A DNA stretch of 64,000 bases from Euphorbia lathyris (lineage: Eukaryota > Streptophyta > Magnoliopsida > Malpighiales > Euphorbiaceae). Positions 24,074-35,855 of the stretch are shown here, piece after piece (within the stretch, counting starts at the first letter, position 1; each line of letters begins with the position of its first letter). The stretch spans positions 79,098,610 to 79,162,609 of the forward strand of contig NC_088917.1 in assembly GCF_963576675.1 (NCBI RefSeq), read 5' to 3'. The notes under the pieces are model-generated. The model saw only the letters and a list, made by a program, of their open reading frames with translations. It made no database searches and was not told the DNA's origin. A program made the translations under genes and the position numbers.

Positions 24074-25033
24074 TTGCCTGCCATGGCAGACAAGAAATCT
24101 ACACCGCCCCCTACACAGCCTCGTTATGAACCTTTCTCTAAATATTATCTTCATCATTCTGAGGGTACGGGTACGGTGATCAGCACTATTCTGCTCAAGG
24201 GTAACAACTACGACCAGTGGGTGAGATCTCTCCGCAATAATCTGAAAGCCAAGAACAAATTGGGGTTTATTGATGGCACCATCAATGAACCAGCACCAAC
24301 ATCTGAGGATTATGAACAATGGGGTATTGTGAACTCTATGCTTGTTGCTTGGGTTTATAATACTTTGTATGCTTCAATTCGCTCTACTGTTTCTTTGCCT
24401 GATAATGTTAAAACTATGTGGGATGATCTTCGTGATCGTTTCTCTCTTGGGAATGGTCCTCGTATTTATGAAATTAAAAATCAAATTGTTGATTGCAAAC
24501 AGCGTGGTCGACCTCTTGTTGATTATTATAGTGATTTAAAACAGTTATGTGATGAATTGGCTAGCTATGTTAAAACACCTAATTGTTCATGTTCTGCTTC
24601 TGCGGAGTATGTCAAAATTCATGAAACTGAGAAATTACATCAGTTCCTTATTGGCCTTGATGCTCGAAAATATAGTGCTGTTGTTTCGGGTCTCTTGATG
24701 ATGGACCCCTTGCCCTCTTTGAATTATGCTTATGCTAAGGTGGCTACTGATGAGCGCCATCATACTGTGGTCGAGGCCCATGAGGCTCGACCTAACAATG
24801 TTGGTTTTGCAGCAAGTGGTTCGACTGGTGGTCGTCTTGTTGCTTCTGGAAAGACTACCACGGGAGACGAGCCACGAGTTTGTTTACATTGTGGTGAGAA
24901 GGGGCATGAAAAGGAGCGTTGTTTCAAGCTTCATGGCTATCCATATTGGTGGGTTGGCAAGCGTGGCGGACGCACTGGGGTCGCGGTGGACGCTCTGGTG
25001 GGCGTGGTGGTCGCGATCGTGGTGGTTTTGTAG
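24074..25033 (+). pseudogene. gag: copia gag, frameshifted near its C-terminus
   Basis: Starts MADKKSTPPP... at ATG 24083 (third codon of the frame). A UBN2-type gag domain is visible (NYDQWVRSLRNNLKAKNKLGF, IYEIKNQIVDCKQRGRPLVDYY) and a knuckle CLHCGEKGHEKERC (C-x2-C-x4-H-x4-C) near codon 275. A one-base loss in the G4 run at 24977-24980 shifts the Gly/Arg-rich linker out of frame; frame 1 then carries on into protease. Confidence 0.92.
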
Positions 25034-25521
25034 GCAATACAGGTACACAGACTAGTGCTGCTTCCTCTTCACAGCAACCATTTAGTGAGTCTGATCGCCA
25101 AAGTGTTTCGACTCTCAATGATTCTCAATTCGTTCAACTCATGTCTGCTGTTAATGGTGCTAAGTCCAATAATGAACATTTAAATGGTAAGAAGTCTGCT
25201 GACTATTGGATTATTAATTCTGGCGCGTCTAACCACATGACAGGTAACATTAAATTATTCCTTGATATAATTGATATTCCGGATTCTATTGTTGGCTTAC
25301 CGAACGGTAAACACACTACTGCTACAAAGGAGGGAACAATTCGCTTGAGCCAAAATTTGATGTTACATAATGTTTTATTTGTTCCTTCCCTTACCTGTAA
25401 TTTGCTGTCAGTGTCTCAGTTACTTGAAAAACAATGTTATACTGTTCTTTTCACTGACAAGCTATGTGTTAATCAGGACCGCACTTTGAGGAACCTGATT
25501 GGAGCGGGGGGTGCAGTGTGA
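24981..25521 (+). pseudogene. copia protease region, 3' end deleted
   Basis: Frame 1. Gly/Arg linker, Ser/Gln-rich segment, then the protease core YWIINSGASNHMTGN and LLSVSQLLEKQCYTV. The usual D-S-G-A catalytic triad reads N-S-G-A here (IINSGAS), so the catalytic Asp is replaced. It runs to LRNLIGAG, where the integrase zinc-finger region would begin, and is joined there to the middle of the RT N-terminal region. Confidence 0.9.
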
Positions 25522-26587
25522 CGGGGTCTTAGAAGAGTTGCCTTATGGTAAGAGAGCTCTTGGTTGTCAATGGGTTTATAAAGTGAAGTTTAAATCTGAT
25601 GGATCTATTGAGCGCCTCAAAGCGCGACTTGTTGTGTTTGGAAATCGCCAAGTTGCAGGTATTGATGTTCATGAGACATTTGCACCCGTAGCAAAGATGG
25701 GTACTGTGCGCATTTTTCTTGCTGTGGCAAGTGCTCTTAAGTGGGAACTTCATCAAATGGATGTCCATAATGTGTTCCTTCATGGAGATTTAGAGGAAGA
25801 GGTATATATGAAGTTACCTCCTGGTTATTCGAGTCCTACACCTGGGAAGGTCTTACGATTGCGCAAATCTTTATATGGATTGCGTCAAGCACCGAGGAAT
25901 TGGTTTGCAAAATTGTCCACCGCCTTGAAGCATTTTGGCTTCAAACAATCTTATGCTGACTACTCCTTGTTTAGTTACTCTAACGAAAATGTTGCTCTTC
26001 ATGTTCTGGTTTATGTAGATGATCTTATTGTTGCAGGGTCCTCTCATACTGCTATCACCCAATTGAAGGAATACCTTAGTAAGTGTTTTCATATGAAAGA
26101 TCTTGGCGCTTTGAAGTACTTTCTTGGTATTGAGGTAGCTCGTGGGGCTGAGGGTCTTTTTCTCTCCCAACGTAAGTATACTCTTAATGTTCTTACAGAG
26201 GCTGGTATGTTGGGTTGTAAGCCTATCGATACTCCAATGGAGCAAAACCATCATCTTGCTACTGCAGATGGTCCTTCTATGCCTGATCCTGCACAATATA
26301 GGCGTCTTGTTGGACGCTTGGTCTATTTGACTATCACTAGGCCTGATTTTAGTTATTTTGTACATACTCTTGCTCAATTTCTAAGCAACCCTAAGGTTGA
26401 ACATTGGGATGCTGCTCTTCGTGTATTGCGGTATTTAAAAGGAAGTCCAGGACAGGGTATCTTGCTTCGCAAATGCAATGATTTGCGCTTAAATGCCTTT
26501 TGTGACAGTGATTGGGCTGCTTGCCCATTAACTAGACGCTCTTTGATTGGTTATTTTGTGCTGCTTGGGACATCTCCTATTTCCTAG
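25522..26587 (+). pseudogene. copia reverse transcriptase
   Basis: Frame 2 from LEELPYGKRALGCQWVYKVK through KARLVVFGNRQ, HQMDVHNVFLHGDLEEEVYM and the catalytic block VLVYVDDLIVAG (YVDD near 26015) to LVYLTITRPDFSYFVHTL. RT itself is open and full in its central blocks; its extreme N-terminus is lost with the integrase. TAG at 26585-26587 lies in the RNase H block SPIS-(stop)-KTKKQ. Confidence 0.92.
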
Positions 26588-26970
26588 AAGACTAAAAAAC
26601 AACCTACTGTATCTCGTTCTTCTGCGGAAGCTGAGTATCGTGCCATGGCTGTCACCGCTTGTGAGTTAAAATGGTTGAAGTCTTTGTTGAGATCTCTTGG
26701 GGTTCATCATTCCCGTCCTATGCGATTATTTTATGACAGTCAGGCTGCTATTCATATCGCGGCAAATCCAGTCTTTCATGACCGTACAAAACATATTGAA
26801 GCTGACTGTCACTTTGTTCGGGATGAATTGCAGGCCGGCAACATTACTACTTCGTATGTACCTATAGGTCATCAATTGGCGGATATTTTGACAAAAGCTC
26901 TGGGGCGACAACAATTCTATTACTTATTACGCAAGTTGGGTATTTGTGATCTGCATGCTCCAACTTGAGG
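26588..26970 (+). pseudogene. copia RNase H
   Basis: Same frame as RT after the TAG. Blocks [33 protein letters not shown] and [15 protein letters not shown] are those of copia RNase H. It ends at HAPT, and the polypurine tract overlaps the stop. Confidence 0.92.
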
Positions 26971-26975
26971 GGGAG
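26966..26975 (+). promoter_or_regulatory. polypurine tract of the copia element
   Basis: TGAGGGGGAG just before the 3' LTR; the TGA is also the pol stop codon. Confidence 0.88.
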
Positions 26976-27191
26976 TATTAGGAATATAATTTCTGTATAA
27001 TATATTTAGTCGTATTCCTACTAATAGTCTCCTAGTCAAATATGTATATATCTCATAGTCTCCTAGTCAAATACGTATTCCTATCTGATAGACTCCTTCT
27101 TCCTTTCTAACTCTGTTTGTACTATATATTTTGAGCTCCTGAGATTTAATAAAGGTTAAGATGTATTTCCGCAATTTCCCATAGCTTATCA
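26976..27191 (+). repeat. 3' LTR of the copia element
   Basis: 216 bp, one substitution from the 5' LTR, followed by the AGCAA duplication and the terpene synthase exon. Confidence 0.95.
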
Positions 27192-27421
27192 AGCAACATC
27201 CTTGGTACAGTAGTTGGCTTCACTAAATCTTCATTCATTTCTTTCCATTTATTTTCAAGTATTTTTAAGATGGCTTGGGTAGCCTCATCTTGTGACACAC
27301 CATATTGTATTGTATAACAATCAATAGCTTTAGGAAAGTCTCCTCTATTTGTCTCATTCTTCAAAGAAAAAAAAACAATTTTTATCACTTTTGGCTTAAT
27401 ATTTAATTAAATATCTAAATT

Positions 27422-28570
27422 GGTATAATACACATATTTGCCTTTGTGTTTTCTCAGAAAAACAGATTTGCCCTTAAATCAAATAAACCCACAAAACTAT
27501 CCCTGAATTTTCTATAAACCTGCAATTATACCCTAATCTGACGGAGCTGCTAAACGGTGATGACATCAAACCTTCTTATCTCTAGAAAAACTTCAGAAAA
27601 GAACAATCAATCACAAACAGAAAAAAATATGCACATTCAATTTCGATTAAAAGCAAGTTAGAAGAACAAATTGGTCAAAATTCATTTTCATAAAAGCTCA
27701 ATCAACCTAATAAAATGGCGTCTAAACCTCCTAATTAATCCAAAAGCAATAGCAACAGAAAACAATAAGAAACCAAATGAATTTTGATTGTCGTCATCCA
27801 ATTTTTTTTGGAGACAAGAAGGTTTGATGTCATCGCCGTTTAGCAGCTCCGTCAGATTAGGGTATAATTGCAGGTTTATGGAAAATTCAGGGATAATTTT
27901 GTGGGTTTATTTGATTTAAGGGTAAATCTGTTTTTCCGCGAAAACATAGGGGCAAATATAGACCTGGCAATTATCGTGTTCGTATCGTGTTCGTGTCGTG
28001 TCATTTCGGGTTCGTGTCACAAAAGAGTAAACCCAAACCCAACCCAAAAACTTTCGTGTCAAAGTCGTGTTAACCTGTTCGGGTTAGTGTCGATTTCGTG
28101 TCGTGTTTTCGGGTTACATGTAATTTTGTTATGCATATATATTAATAATAACTCTTAAAAATATAAAAATATATGGTACTGTTTTGAAACGTTTTATATC
28201 ATTTTTAGATTAGTATGTTAACAATAATTATCGAAAAGTTCGATAATATCATGTTAGAGGGTCATGTAATGTGTTTATAACAATTTAAGAAATTCAAATC
28301 AATATTTACAATTAATAATTATAATTTTATTATCTTTATTAATAAAGTGACATAAAAGCACGAGAGAATATAACAATAATTTTCAATATCCGTGTCAGTT
28401 TCGTGTTTTCGGGTTGACACAAAAATTAACGTGTCATTTCGTGTCGTGTCAACTTTCGTATCGTGTCATAAAACCCTAAACACTAACACTAAAAAAGCAT
28501 GTCGTGTTCGTGTCGTGTCATCGGGTCGTGTGTCGCTTTGCCGGGTCTAGGCAAATATGTGTATTAACCC
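27422..28570. mobile_element. MULE-type MITE in terpene synthase intron 6, carrying a hAT
   Basis: Long terminal inverted repeats of about 170 bp: the left arm 27422-27595 and the right arm (27805-27950 plus 28550-28570) match almost throughout, including 'taatctgacggagctgctaa'. Perfect 10-bp target duplication TATCTAAATT (27412-27421 and 28571-28580), in the MULE size range. No transposase. The right arm is interrupted by the hAT element. Confidence 0.9.
27959..28549. mobile_element. hAT-type non-autonomous element nested in the MULE MITE
   Basis: 591 bp, ends TAGACCTGGCAA and TTGCCGGGTCTA (inverted, one mismatch), perfect 8-bp target duplication GGCAAATA. Subterminal regions are crowded with 'cgtgtcgtgt' and 'gtgtcatttcg' motifs in both orientations, which are likely transposase-binding repeats. 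No ORF of note. Confidence 0.92.
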
Positions 28571-28580
28571 TATCTAAATT

Positions 28581-29335
28581 TGTAACGTTTTACTGACCCA
28601 TATTTATACTTGAACCTATCACACATTTAAACAATATTTGAGAACATATATCATTTAAAATTAATACATAAATGCATATTAGCTTTTAGCTTGTTTAATT
28701 ACACAACTAAAAATATGTAAAAAAAATTCACTTATTCATATAAATCTATATTTAACTTAAATTTTTAAACTTGAGTATGATCAAACTAATATTTTTAACT
28801 TCAGTATTTATTTTTAATATTAATCAAATATCTATATAATTTAATATTTTAAGCATTGGTAATGTTCGACACTTACAATTTAGTATTTATTTAAAAGCAA
28901 TCAAAGGCTACCTTTTTTAAAAGCTATCAAACACCAGCTTAAACTAAAACTTTTTACCGTTTGTCACTCTGAACTTATTGGACCTTTAAGATCCTTATTT
29001 GTTGAATTCAAAATTTTAAATAAAATTCACATTACATGTCTGGTCAAATTTGAAATATTCCCAATCAATAAATATGGTAAGCCTAAAATTGATAAGTTGA
29101 AGGTGTTAAATGATTAAAAACTACAAGTAGTTTTTAGTAAAAGTTGGAGGCGGAAGCAAAAACATCCTCACTATTTTGTGACCCCCGAGCTACCTCAGAA
29201 ACAAATAGGATCCAAATTTGGAAAAAAATTACAAGAACTCACATATTACAACTGCAGAAAAAACGATAACAAACACAAATGAAACAATTGATAAAAGTTA
29301 AAAAATTTAGGTCTCTAATTATGTATAAAGCCTAC
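28581..29335. other. rest of terpene synthase intron 6
   Basis: AT-rich, no ORF or element ends recognised. Confidence 0.6.
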
Positions 29336-29337
29336 TA

Positions 29338-30022
29338 CAGTAAAACCTCTATAAATGCATATCCTTGGGACCGGAAAAAATATTCATTAAGCGAGATTAT
29401 TTATTTATCGATAAATGTTTAAATTATTCATTTATCAATAAATTAATAAATTATTCATTTATCGATAAATATTAATTAGATATGTAATTATCTTATTTAG
29501 GAAATATATTATTTGATTGATTTGTAATTATCACATTAGCATAATTACAAATCAATCAAATAATTGCAAGATTCGTTCAGAAGATGCTAATATTCCTGAA
29601 TCAGAAGTTGGTCAATTAGATGAAGATATCCAAGGATTAAGTGATGTCATTTCTAATTTATGCTATAGAAATGTGATGGATGTCGAACATCTTTTGAACT
29701 ATCCTAGCGAGAATGATGCAGTTATGGAATCGCTTACAGACGAAGAAATTATCCAGTCAATAATGAACAATGATGATGGAAATGATCCAGAGCCAGATGA
29801 TAGTTGTGTTGTCGTAAATGTATCGTCGAAAGATGCATTTCAAGCAATGGTCACCTTAACAACTACTTGCTACAACATGAGCAAAATATACCAGAAGTTG
29901 TGTTTGCACTACAAAAAGTTAAGAATGATGTTCATTTTGGTTTAGGTGGAAAGAAAAAACAATCAACTATAGATGCATTTTTTCAGAAAAAATGACTTCT
30001 AGTTGATTGATTAAAAGGTTTT

Positions 30023-30078
<56 letters not shown>

Positions 30079-30252
30079 AATAATTATTACTTTATATTTT
30101 CATTGGGCTCTTAAAGATTTAAATATTTTTTATTACTTAATGCATTTAGCGAGGTTATTACTATAGTCCATTGGCCCAAGTCGGGACCGGAAGAATTTAT
30201 TATATAATCGAGGTTATTACTTTATCGAATATTCATTTATCGAGGTTAACTG
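29338..30252 (+). mobile_element. pogo/Lemi-type element with transposase remnant
   Basis: Ends CAGTAAAACCTCTATAAAT and ...CGAGGTTAACTG, flanked by TA target duplications (29336-29337, 30253-30254). The ends match the plant pogo-like Emigrant/Lemi family. Both subterminal regions repeat 'attcattta(a/t)cga(g)' motifs. A (TA)n run is at about 30024-30072. Lies in intron 6 of the terpene synthase, antisense to it. Confidence 0.9.
29560..29995 (+). pseudogene. C-terminal remnant of a pogo/Tigger transposase
   Basis: Frame 3 reads EDANIPESEVGQLDEDIQ ... LTDEEIIQSIMNNDD ... DAFQAMVTL. A one-base loss near 29855 moves it to frame 2: YLLQHEQNIPEVVFALQKVK ... KKQSTIDAFFQKK, then stop at 29993-29995. 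This is the acidic tail after the DDE domain of plant Tigger-like transposases; the DNA-binding and catalytic domains are gone. Confidence 0.82.
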
Positions 30253-31289
30253 TACTTTTCCTTTTTTTCAAACATGATCAAATTAATTAATTAAAGTAGC
30301 ATACCTTTGAAATGTCATTGAGGAAACGAGCATATAATTTGGCACCAATAATAATTTTTGGATCATTTCGTATCCACAAAATTTCCTTCATACCCATATT
30401 TTCAACTCCAAGAATGAATGCTGATATAAGAATGTCATAATCGCTTGTAACTTTTCCATTTTTCATATACTCGTTAAAGGAGAGCGCTTTTCTTTCTTTC
30501 TGCCAAATTGTCTCCAAATTGTAGGCTATCGCCAACTCTAGCATCTGGTCATTAATATATAATTTAATAAGTTATAATATATATATATAGCTCCAATTCT
30601 TAAAAAGAAATCACGCCACCATTTCCTTGAGTTTCTTCTATATGTCATTTTCACCTAAATTCAATAAAAAAAAATTGGCTTGACATGGCACGTGGGTAAC
30701 AAGTGGCACTTTTAAAAAATTATACCTATATTTAACTTATAAATAGATAATATATATACCATTTCCCTAACAAAAGTTGTTTTACAAGAGCATCTTTGAT
30801 TGTCATCATTCTCTATTAATTCAAAAATAGTCCGGTAAATAAATTTCATAGGTTCTGGTAGTTCATCATAGCCTTCTTTAGTGGGCCTGCATTTTGAAAA
30901 AAATAACATGCAAATTATGTATTGTAATATAGTTAGAGAGGAACTTGATCTATATAGTTGTCCATCTATTTACAAGTTACCTTTGTAGTGCGGCTGTGAG
31001 AAGTCGGAGTTCATCAATGGTACCATATGAATCATAAGTATCGTCCAACATTGTTACCAACGCCACATACTTGGATACAAGTATTCGAGAAATACTGTAT
31101 TGTGGCTCGAAACTGGATCCGAGTGCCCACATATATCCCTCTACAAGTCTATCTCTTGCATAAGGAAGGTTTTCCACAGCATTTAAATTTTTCCACCAAC
31201 TAAAAAATAAAATGAATCTTTTTAATCTCTAGTACTTTTTAACTTGGCTAGAAACAAATAGAAAATATCAATGGATGGGATCTAAATTT

Positions 31290-31654
31290 CCCCCTAATTT
31301 TATAGGAGAAGCGAAAATATACTCCTAATATAAGAACTGGTTAATATGTTCAACTTGGAGTAATTTTGGGTTTCCATAAATGAGACTTTTACATGTGCCA
31401 GTAGACAAAGTTACGAAGGCATTGTGTTTTTCTCTCAGCAACCCAAACCAAAACGGTGTTATTTTATACTAGGTAAAAATTAATTTAACTGATTCGAGAT
31501 GGTCTTGGTTTATTTTATTCACTCCAAAGCACTAAAGGATGACTTTATCACTATGTTGGTCCAAAATTATTCATGGTTGTAAACATTGAGAACTAACTTT
31601 TATAATTTTTTTACATTAGGGCTATATCTGCACTTCTCCATAAAATAATAGTGG
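31290..31654. mobile_element. MITE in terpene synthase intron 3
   Basis: Inverted ends of about 40 bp (left 'taattttataggagaagcg', right as its complement 'cttctccataaaataa'), flanked by TAAATTT on both sides (31283-31289, 31655-31661). Superfamily not assigned; the duplication may be longer with mismatches. Confidence 0.65.
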
Positions 31655-32750
31655 TAAATTTATCCCAATATCCAATTTTACTTACCTCGAGAGTAAAGAT
31701 AACCCTTTTCTATAAAGCAATTGTAGTCCATTGTAATCCAACTTGGCAAATTCTAAAAGAGTTTGATCCGCAAATTCATCTTCTTCGTAAAACAAAATAT
31801 ATTTTAAAGCATCAATTCTTTCAATGGTGCGGTGGGATGCACACATCAAACTATTCCTTATATGTTTCTGAAGATGAGGACTTGAGTTTTCAGCTAAATT
31901 TTCCAAATGTTTCCGTGTGAAAGCAAGGGCTTCATCTAATATATATTCGCCATGAATCGCCAAAAAACATGCTTCGTATGAGTTTAGAATACCTTTGACA
32001 TCATGCGTGATACCTTCCTTGAATTCTCCAGCTTCGTCTTTGAACTTCTTAAAGACATCTAATTCAAGAGGTTCATAATTAAGTCAAAATATACTGCTTT
32101 TACAAAAATTAATATGTGGGGATATATAGTGTGTTCTTGTGGAAATGTGCCATTGGTAAGCACTTACCGCAAGTCATTTTGTAACCATATTGTCTTAAGA
32201 TTCGAAATAAATTTGCGAGAGTACAAAGGTCATAGTCATCATCTTCCAAGAGTTTAGGAAGCATGGTGAAAATGTGACCGAGTTTTTCATTGATTTCATC
32301 TTCAAAATGGTAGGATACACCAAGACGACATAACAAATTAATAAATTGAATGTTTTCTGTCAACTCTCTTGTAGAGTGAGGTAACATATTCTTCACTTTT
32401 ACTTTCATTGTTTCCACCTTTTTGAGTGTGATTCCAATTCCTGTGCAATTAATATATATATATATTAGAGATAATAATAAAAATAAAAAAACATTCTTAA
32501 AATACATGGTGCATGATGAACGTGTGTTGTATGGACCTCGAATTCAAATGGACAATATGCACAAATGTGTTATAGATAATATAATTAACTGAAAAGAGTG
32601 AGAGCTTTTATATATATACACCGAATCGTGTGGGCACAGTGAAACAAATGTTTGGCCCCAAACACTATTTGGAAGGTTTTTCGAACAACCACGAAAAATA
32701 TCTTGCTCTGGTGTTGTTGATGTAGGAACTGCCATATTTTTGTTCGACAT

Positions 32751-33385
32751 TTCAGAATGGAAAAAATGCAATGTTTGAGGTAATCTGTCATGAAAAATTC
32801 GCAATTGTTGTCAATTTGTTACTAGATACAATACAATGACATTTTTGGCATATTCCTCAAAGCATGAATTCACAAATGTTTTTTTTTTTTTCTATGTATT
32901 AAGTCCTTACTCATTTATTTGAATACATTAAATTCTGAACTTTTCTTTTTTTTGTCATTGTAAATTCATGTGAGGATTCACAATTTAGGACAATATAGTT
33001 AACTAGTATAAATAAAACCAGAACATGCATGAGGAGGGAATTAAATATGTTCTACACCTCATAATTTGCAATGGTACATATATTCAAAATTAAAGACAAA
33101 TTACATTATATGACATGACTCCACCTCAACTGAATTGACAATCAATTCTTAATTGGATATGGAAATTAAAGTAATTAATAGCTATAAATTTGTTGTTATA
33201 AATTAAAGTAAGATTCCTTTTGTAAGCAACCCATTTATTAATATTCCAAGGAAAAGTCCAATACACATTTATTCTCAATATGAATTTCTATAATAAAAAT
33301 ATCCAATTAAAAGAAAATAATCCAATTAAAAGAAAATATGAAGAAGTTTCCGTCTAAACTATATATATATATATGGAAGAGATCA
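32751..33385. other. region upstream of the terpene synthase
   Basis: AT-rich; should hold the promoter on the minus strand. I find no clear TATA box at the expected distance and no cis-element worth naming. Confidence 0.4.
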
Positions 33386-34260
33386 GGTGTGACAGATTTC
33401 TTATGGTGTGACAAGCCTTATGGTGTGACAAGGAATGAAGATTGTGGCAATTTCGTAAATAAATAGAAATTCTAAAAAAACGTGTGTTGGCATCATGGTA
33501 ATTTCATGGGTTTGTGTAAATATCCCTCTAAAACCAGTTTTATGTAGCATTCTCATTTCTCGGTTTTTAGTCTTATGCCCTAAGTATACTTCATCCACCT
33601 TTAGAATTTGTATATATCATTTTATATTCAAAAAAATTTATGAGATCATATGTGTTCAGTGTAGCAAAGAAATTATGTTGGAACAATAGGTGTATTCTAT
33701 TGGAACATAGTACAAATTATGTTACAATGGGAAAGAAATTTAAATCATATTAAAGTAATTAAAAAGAATCTAACTATTTCTGTTGGAACAATTTAAGATT
33801 GCTAGTGTAACAACATATATGTATTCTGTTGGAACAGTATAAGTTTCCTAGTGGAACAATATATATATCCTGTTGGAACAATTAATTTATTCCGTTGGAA
33901 CAATATGTGATTCCTAGTAGAAGAATGTATGTATGTGTTCGGATTCCATATTTAATCTCAATACAGATTAGAAATTGATCTATAATACTGAAAACCTCGT
34001 TCAAATAAATCTCAGAAAATTGGTGAAGAAGCTAGATAATAAAATCCTTGATCTGTGTGAGCTGAGGAGAAGAAAATCGATCGATAATGGTGAGGAAGGA
34101 AGGTTTGAATCGTCTTTTTTGTCTGAGGGAGGAAGGAGGCGTGTTTCTGTTGAAATCGCGTTTTAGGTTAGCGTGTTTTTGTGTTGAGATTCCTTATCAA
34201 AACTATGTAGTTTTATTATTTCACACTATAAGCTCCTTGCCACACCATAAGCCATTGTCA
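33386..34260. mobile_element. MITE-like element with ~46-bp imperfect inverted ends
   Basis: Left 'ggtgtgacagatttcttatggtgtgacaagcc...' and right, inverted, 'tgacaatggcttatggtgtggcaagg...'. Each end itself repeats 'ttatggtgtgacaag'. The middle holds about eight 'tgttggaacaata(t)' units between 33665 and 33930. Flanked by TA-rich sequence, so the target duplication is unclear. Confidence 0.6.
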
Positions 34261-35543
34261 TATATATATATGAGATAAAGTATATATTGAAAGAAAATAT
34301 ATATGTAAATTCCATGTTTAAAATTGTGTAATGTTAGAATTAATATTTTGTAGACAGAGAAATTTCAGATTTACTAGCGACAATTTGTCAGATATTAATA
34401 TAAATTGGACTGTTTATATCGTTTTTCTCTTTTATTTTCTTTAATAAATTCGGATTCGTTGGGTTGTTGTGCCCCGGGGTGCTAACTTAGTTCGGACATC
34501 CGACTTCACCTAGTTAAACGAGCATTATGCTTATCTATTCGTCCTGTATAGTCTTAGTCCAATTAATTAGGTTTTATATTTTGAAGTTTATTAAGCCTTA
34601 GGACTCTATCATGTAGTTTACAAATACCTTTCTGTATGTATCTCTAATTAATTATTAACACATTATAGTCAGCAAAATATATTGGATTGGAGAGTAATTT
34701 TTGGGATTTGGGAAATAGGTAGTTTTGAAACTCCAATGAAATTTAGGGATTTGGAAAATAAGGTATTTTGAAACTATTGTAATTTTGTATATGTTTTGTT
34801 CAATTTTACACTCAACTTCACATGTTAAATTTTAAATATGTATGTTTATTGTTTATTTTAAAATATATATTTTTAAAAAGTTCTTAATTTTTATGGATCT
34901 ATAAGTTATAATGCATTTCGTGCACTGCACTGAATTATTTTCCGGTAAAAAATAACTCCTAAACCTTATATCCTAAATATAAACTTAAAATCCTAAAAAA
35001 AAAAAAATTTATAAACTTAGACCTAAATAAATGATGTGGCATTAAATTATTGGCTCAACATGTGGATAATGTGTAAACCATAATATAACTTCTTTATATA
35101 AATATATTTTTTATGTTCGACAGAATGTATAATATAACTTCTTTATTTAAAATTGCAATTCCTTTTTTCATGTGAAAATAACTGATTCACAATGTATTAC
35201 AATATATTTGAATAGTATAAATAAAATCAGAATATGCTGCAATAGGGCTTCAAACATGTCTCCACCTGATAATTTATTTTGAAAATCTTAATTATTTTTG
35301 TAATGAAAAATGAAGGGGGTTACATCGCTCGTAGAAGTTAGGGCTTGTATTTTTTTGTCTAGGTTTTATAATTTAGGGTGTAAAGTTATATTTAAATAAT
35401 CAATAAAAAATTATATAAAAAATTAATCAATAATTTTTTAATTAATTATATAGTGTTTTTTTAAGCAATTAATTATATAGTGTTAATATTTTATTATTCA
35501 AAGATGTAATGTGATATTTAATTCCAGTATACATATATATTAC
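34261..35543. other. gene-free AT-rich stretch
   Basis: No ORF with recognisable content and no element ends. A short internal duplication ('gggatttggga/aaataggtagttttgaaact') lies at 34700-34775. Confidence 0.5.
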
Positions 35544-35855
35544 TGTTATGATAAAATACTGGTTGTAATTGAGTATTGTATTTCTCAGTGATTAGAGTTA
35601 CAGAGAGTTATCAATTTATACAGGAAGACACCTAGTCTTACTCTAATTACAAAACCCTAAAAATGATGATAAGAGTGAAGTATATTAATTACAATAAAAC
35701 TCTATTATGTGCTTGCAGATATATATTAACAGTCCCCCTCAAGCCGATAGCGGAGTACAGAGTTGAAGACGATTTCTTAGTAACAGAAAACGAGTACTTG
35801 ATAACGGCTTGGTTAAAATGTCGGCAACTTGATCGTCAGTAGGGATGAAGCGAAC
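35544..35855 (-). mobile_element. 3' end of a Ty1/copia element (RNase H tail, polypurine tract, LTR)
   Basis: On the minus strand, 35855-35739 is open and ends VRFIPTDDQVADILTKPLSS ... LCTPLSA then TGA, the usual C-terminus of copia RNase H. A polypurine tract (GAGGGGGAC) follows, then an LTR of 188 bp (35731 to 35544, TGTTAATATATATC to CATAACA) with TGTATAAATTG as TATA. Everything 5' of this is missing at the junction with element D. Confidence 0.85.

Larger units (their letters stand above)
23794..27191 (+). mobile_element. young Ty1/copia element lacking integrase, in the terpene synthase exon
   Basis: LTRs of 216 bp differ at one position (ATCTGATAG against ATCTCATAG). The target duplication AGCAA is perfect (23789-23793, 27192-27196). 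Internal order: primer site, gag, protease, then directly RT and RNase H; the integrase is missing at about 25505-25520. It lies antisense to the terpene synthase. The LTRs begin TA rather than TG in both copies. Confidence 0.95.
23659..32750 (-). pseudogene. terpene synthase (TPS-a type), last exon split by a copia element
   Basis: Would cyclise a prenyl diphosphate, probably farnesyl diphosphate, to a terpene. Seven exons on the minus strand: 32750-32622, 32440-32168, 32058-31686, 31199-30981, 30886-30760, 30544-30305, and 27358-27192 continued at 23788-23659 beyond the inserted element. Exon 4 is 219 bp, a typical TPS size, and introns 2 to 6 are GT-AG with matching phases. Exon 4 has RDR (ARDRLVEGYMW) and the Mg-binding DDxxD (MLDDTYDSYG). 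The protein would end LLINPLPM, usual for TPS-a. Three oddities: the copia insertion; the NSE/DTE motif (NDIS-K-NE) looks two residues short; and the exon 1-2 junction I chose is one base out of phase. Either of two Met codons (32750, 32735) could start it. The exact product cannot be told from sequence. Confidence 0.9.

Noticed and set aside
33975..34166. 63-codon charged ORF in the 33.4-34.3-kb MITE as a transposase
   Set aside because: Too short, no DDE or DNA-binding motif seen.
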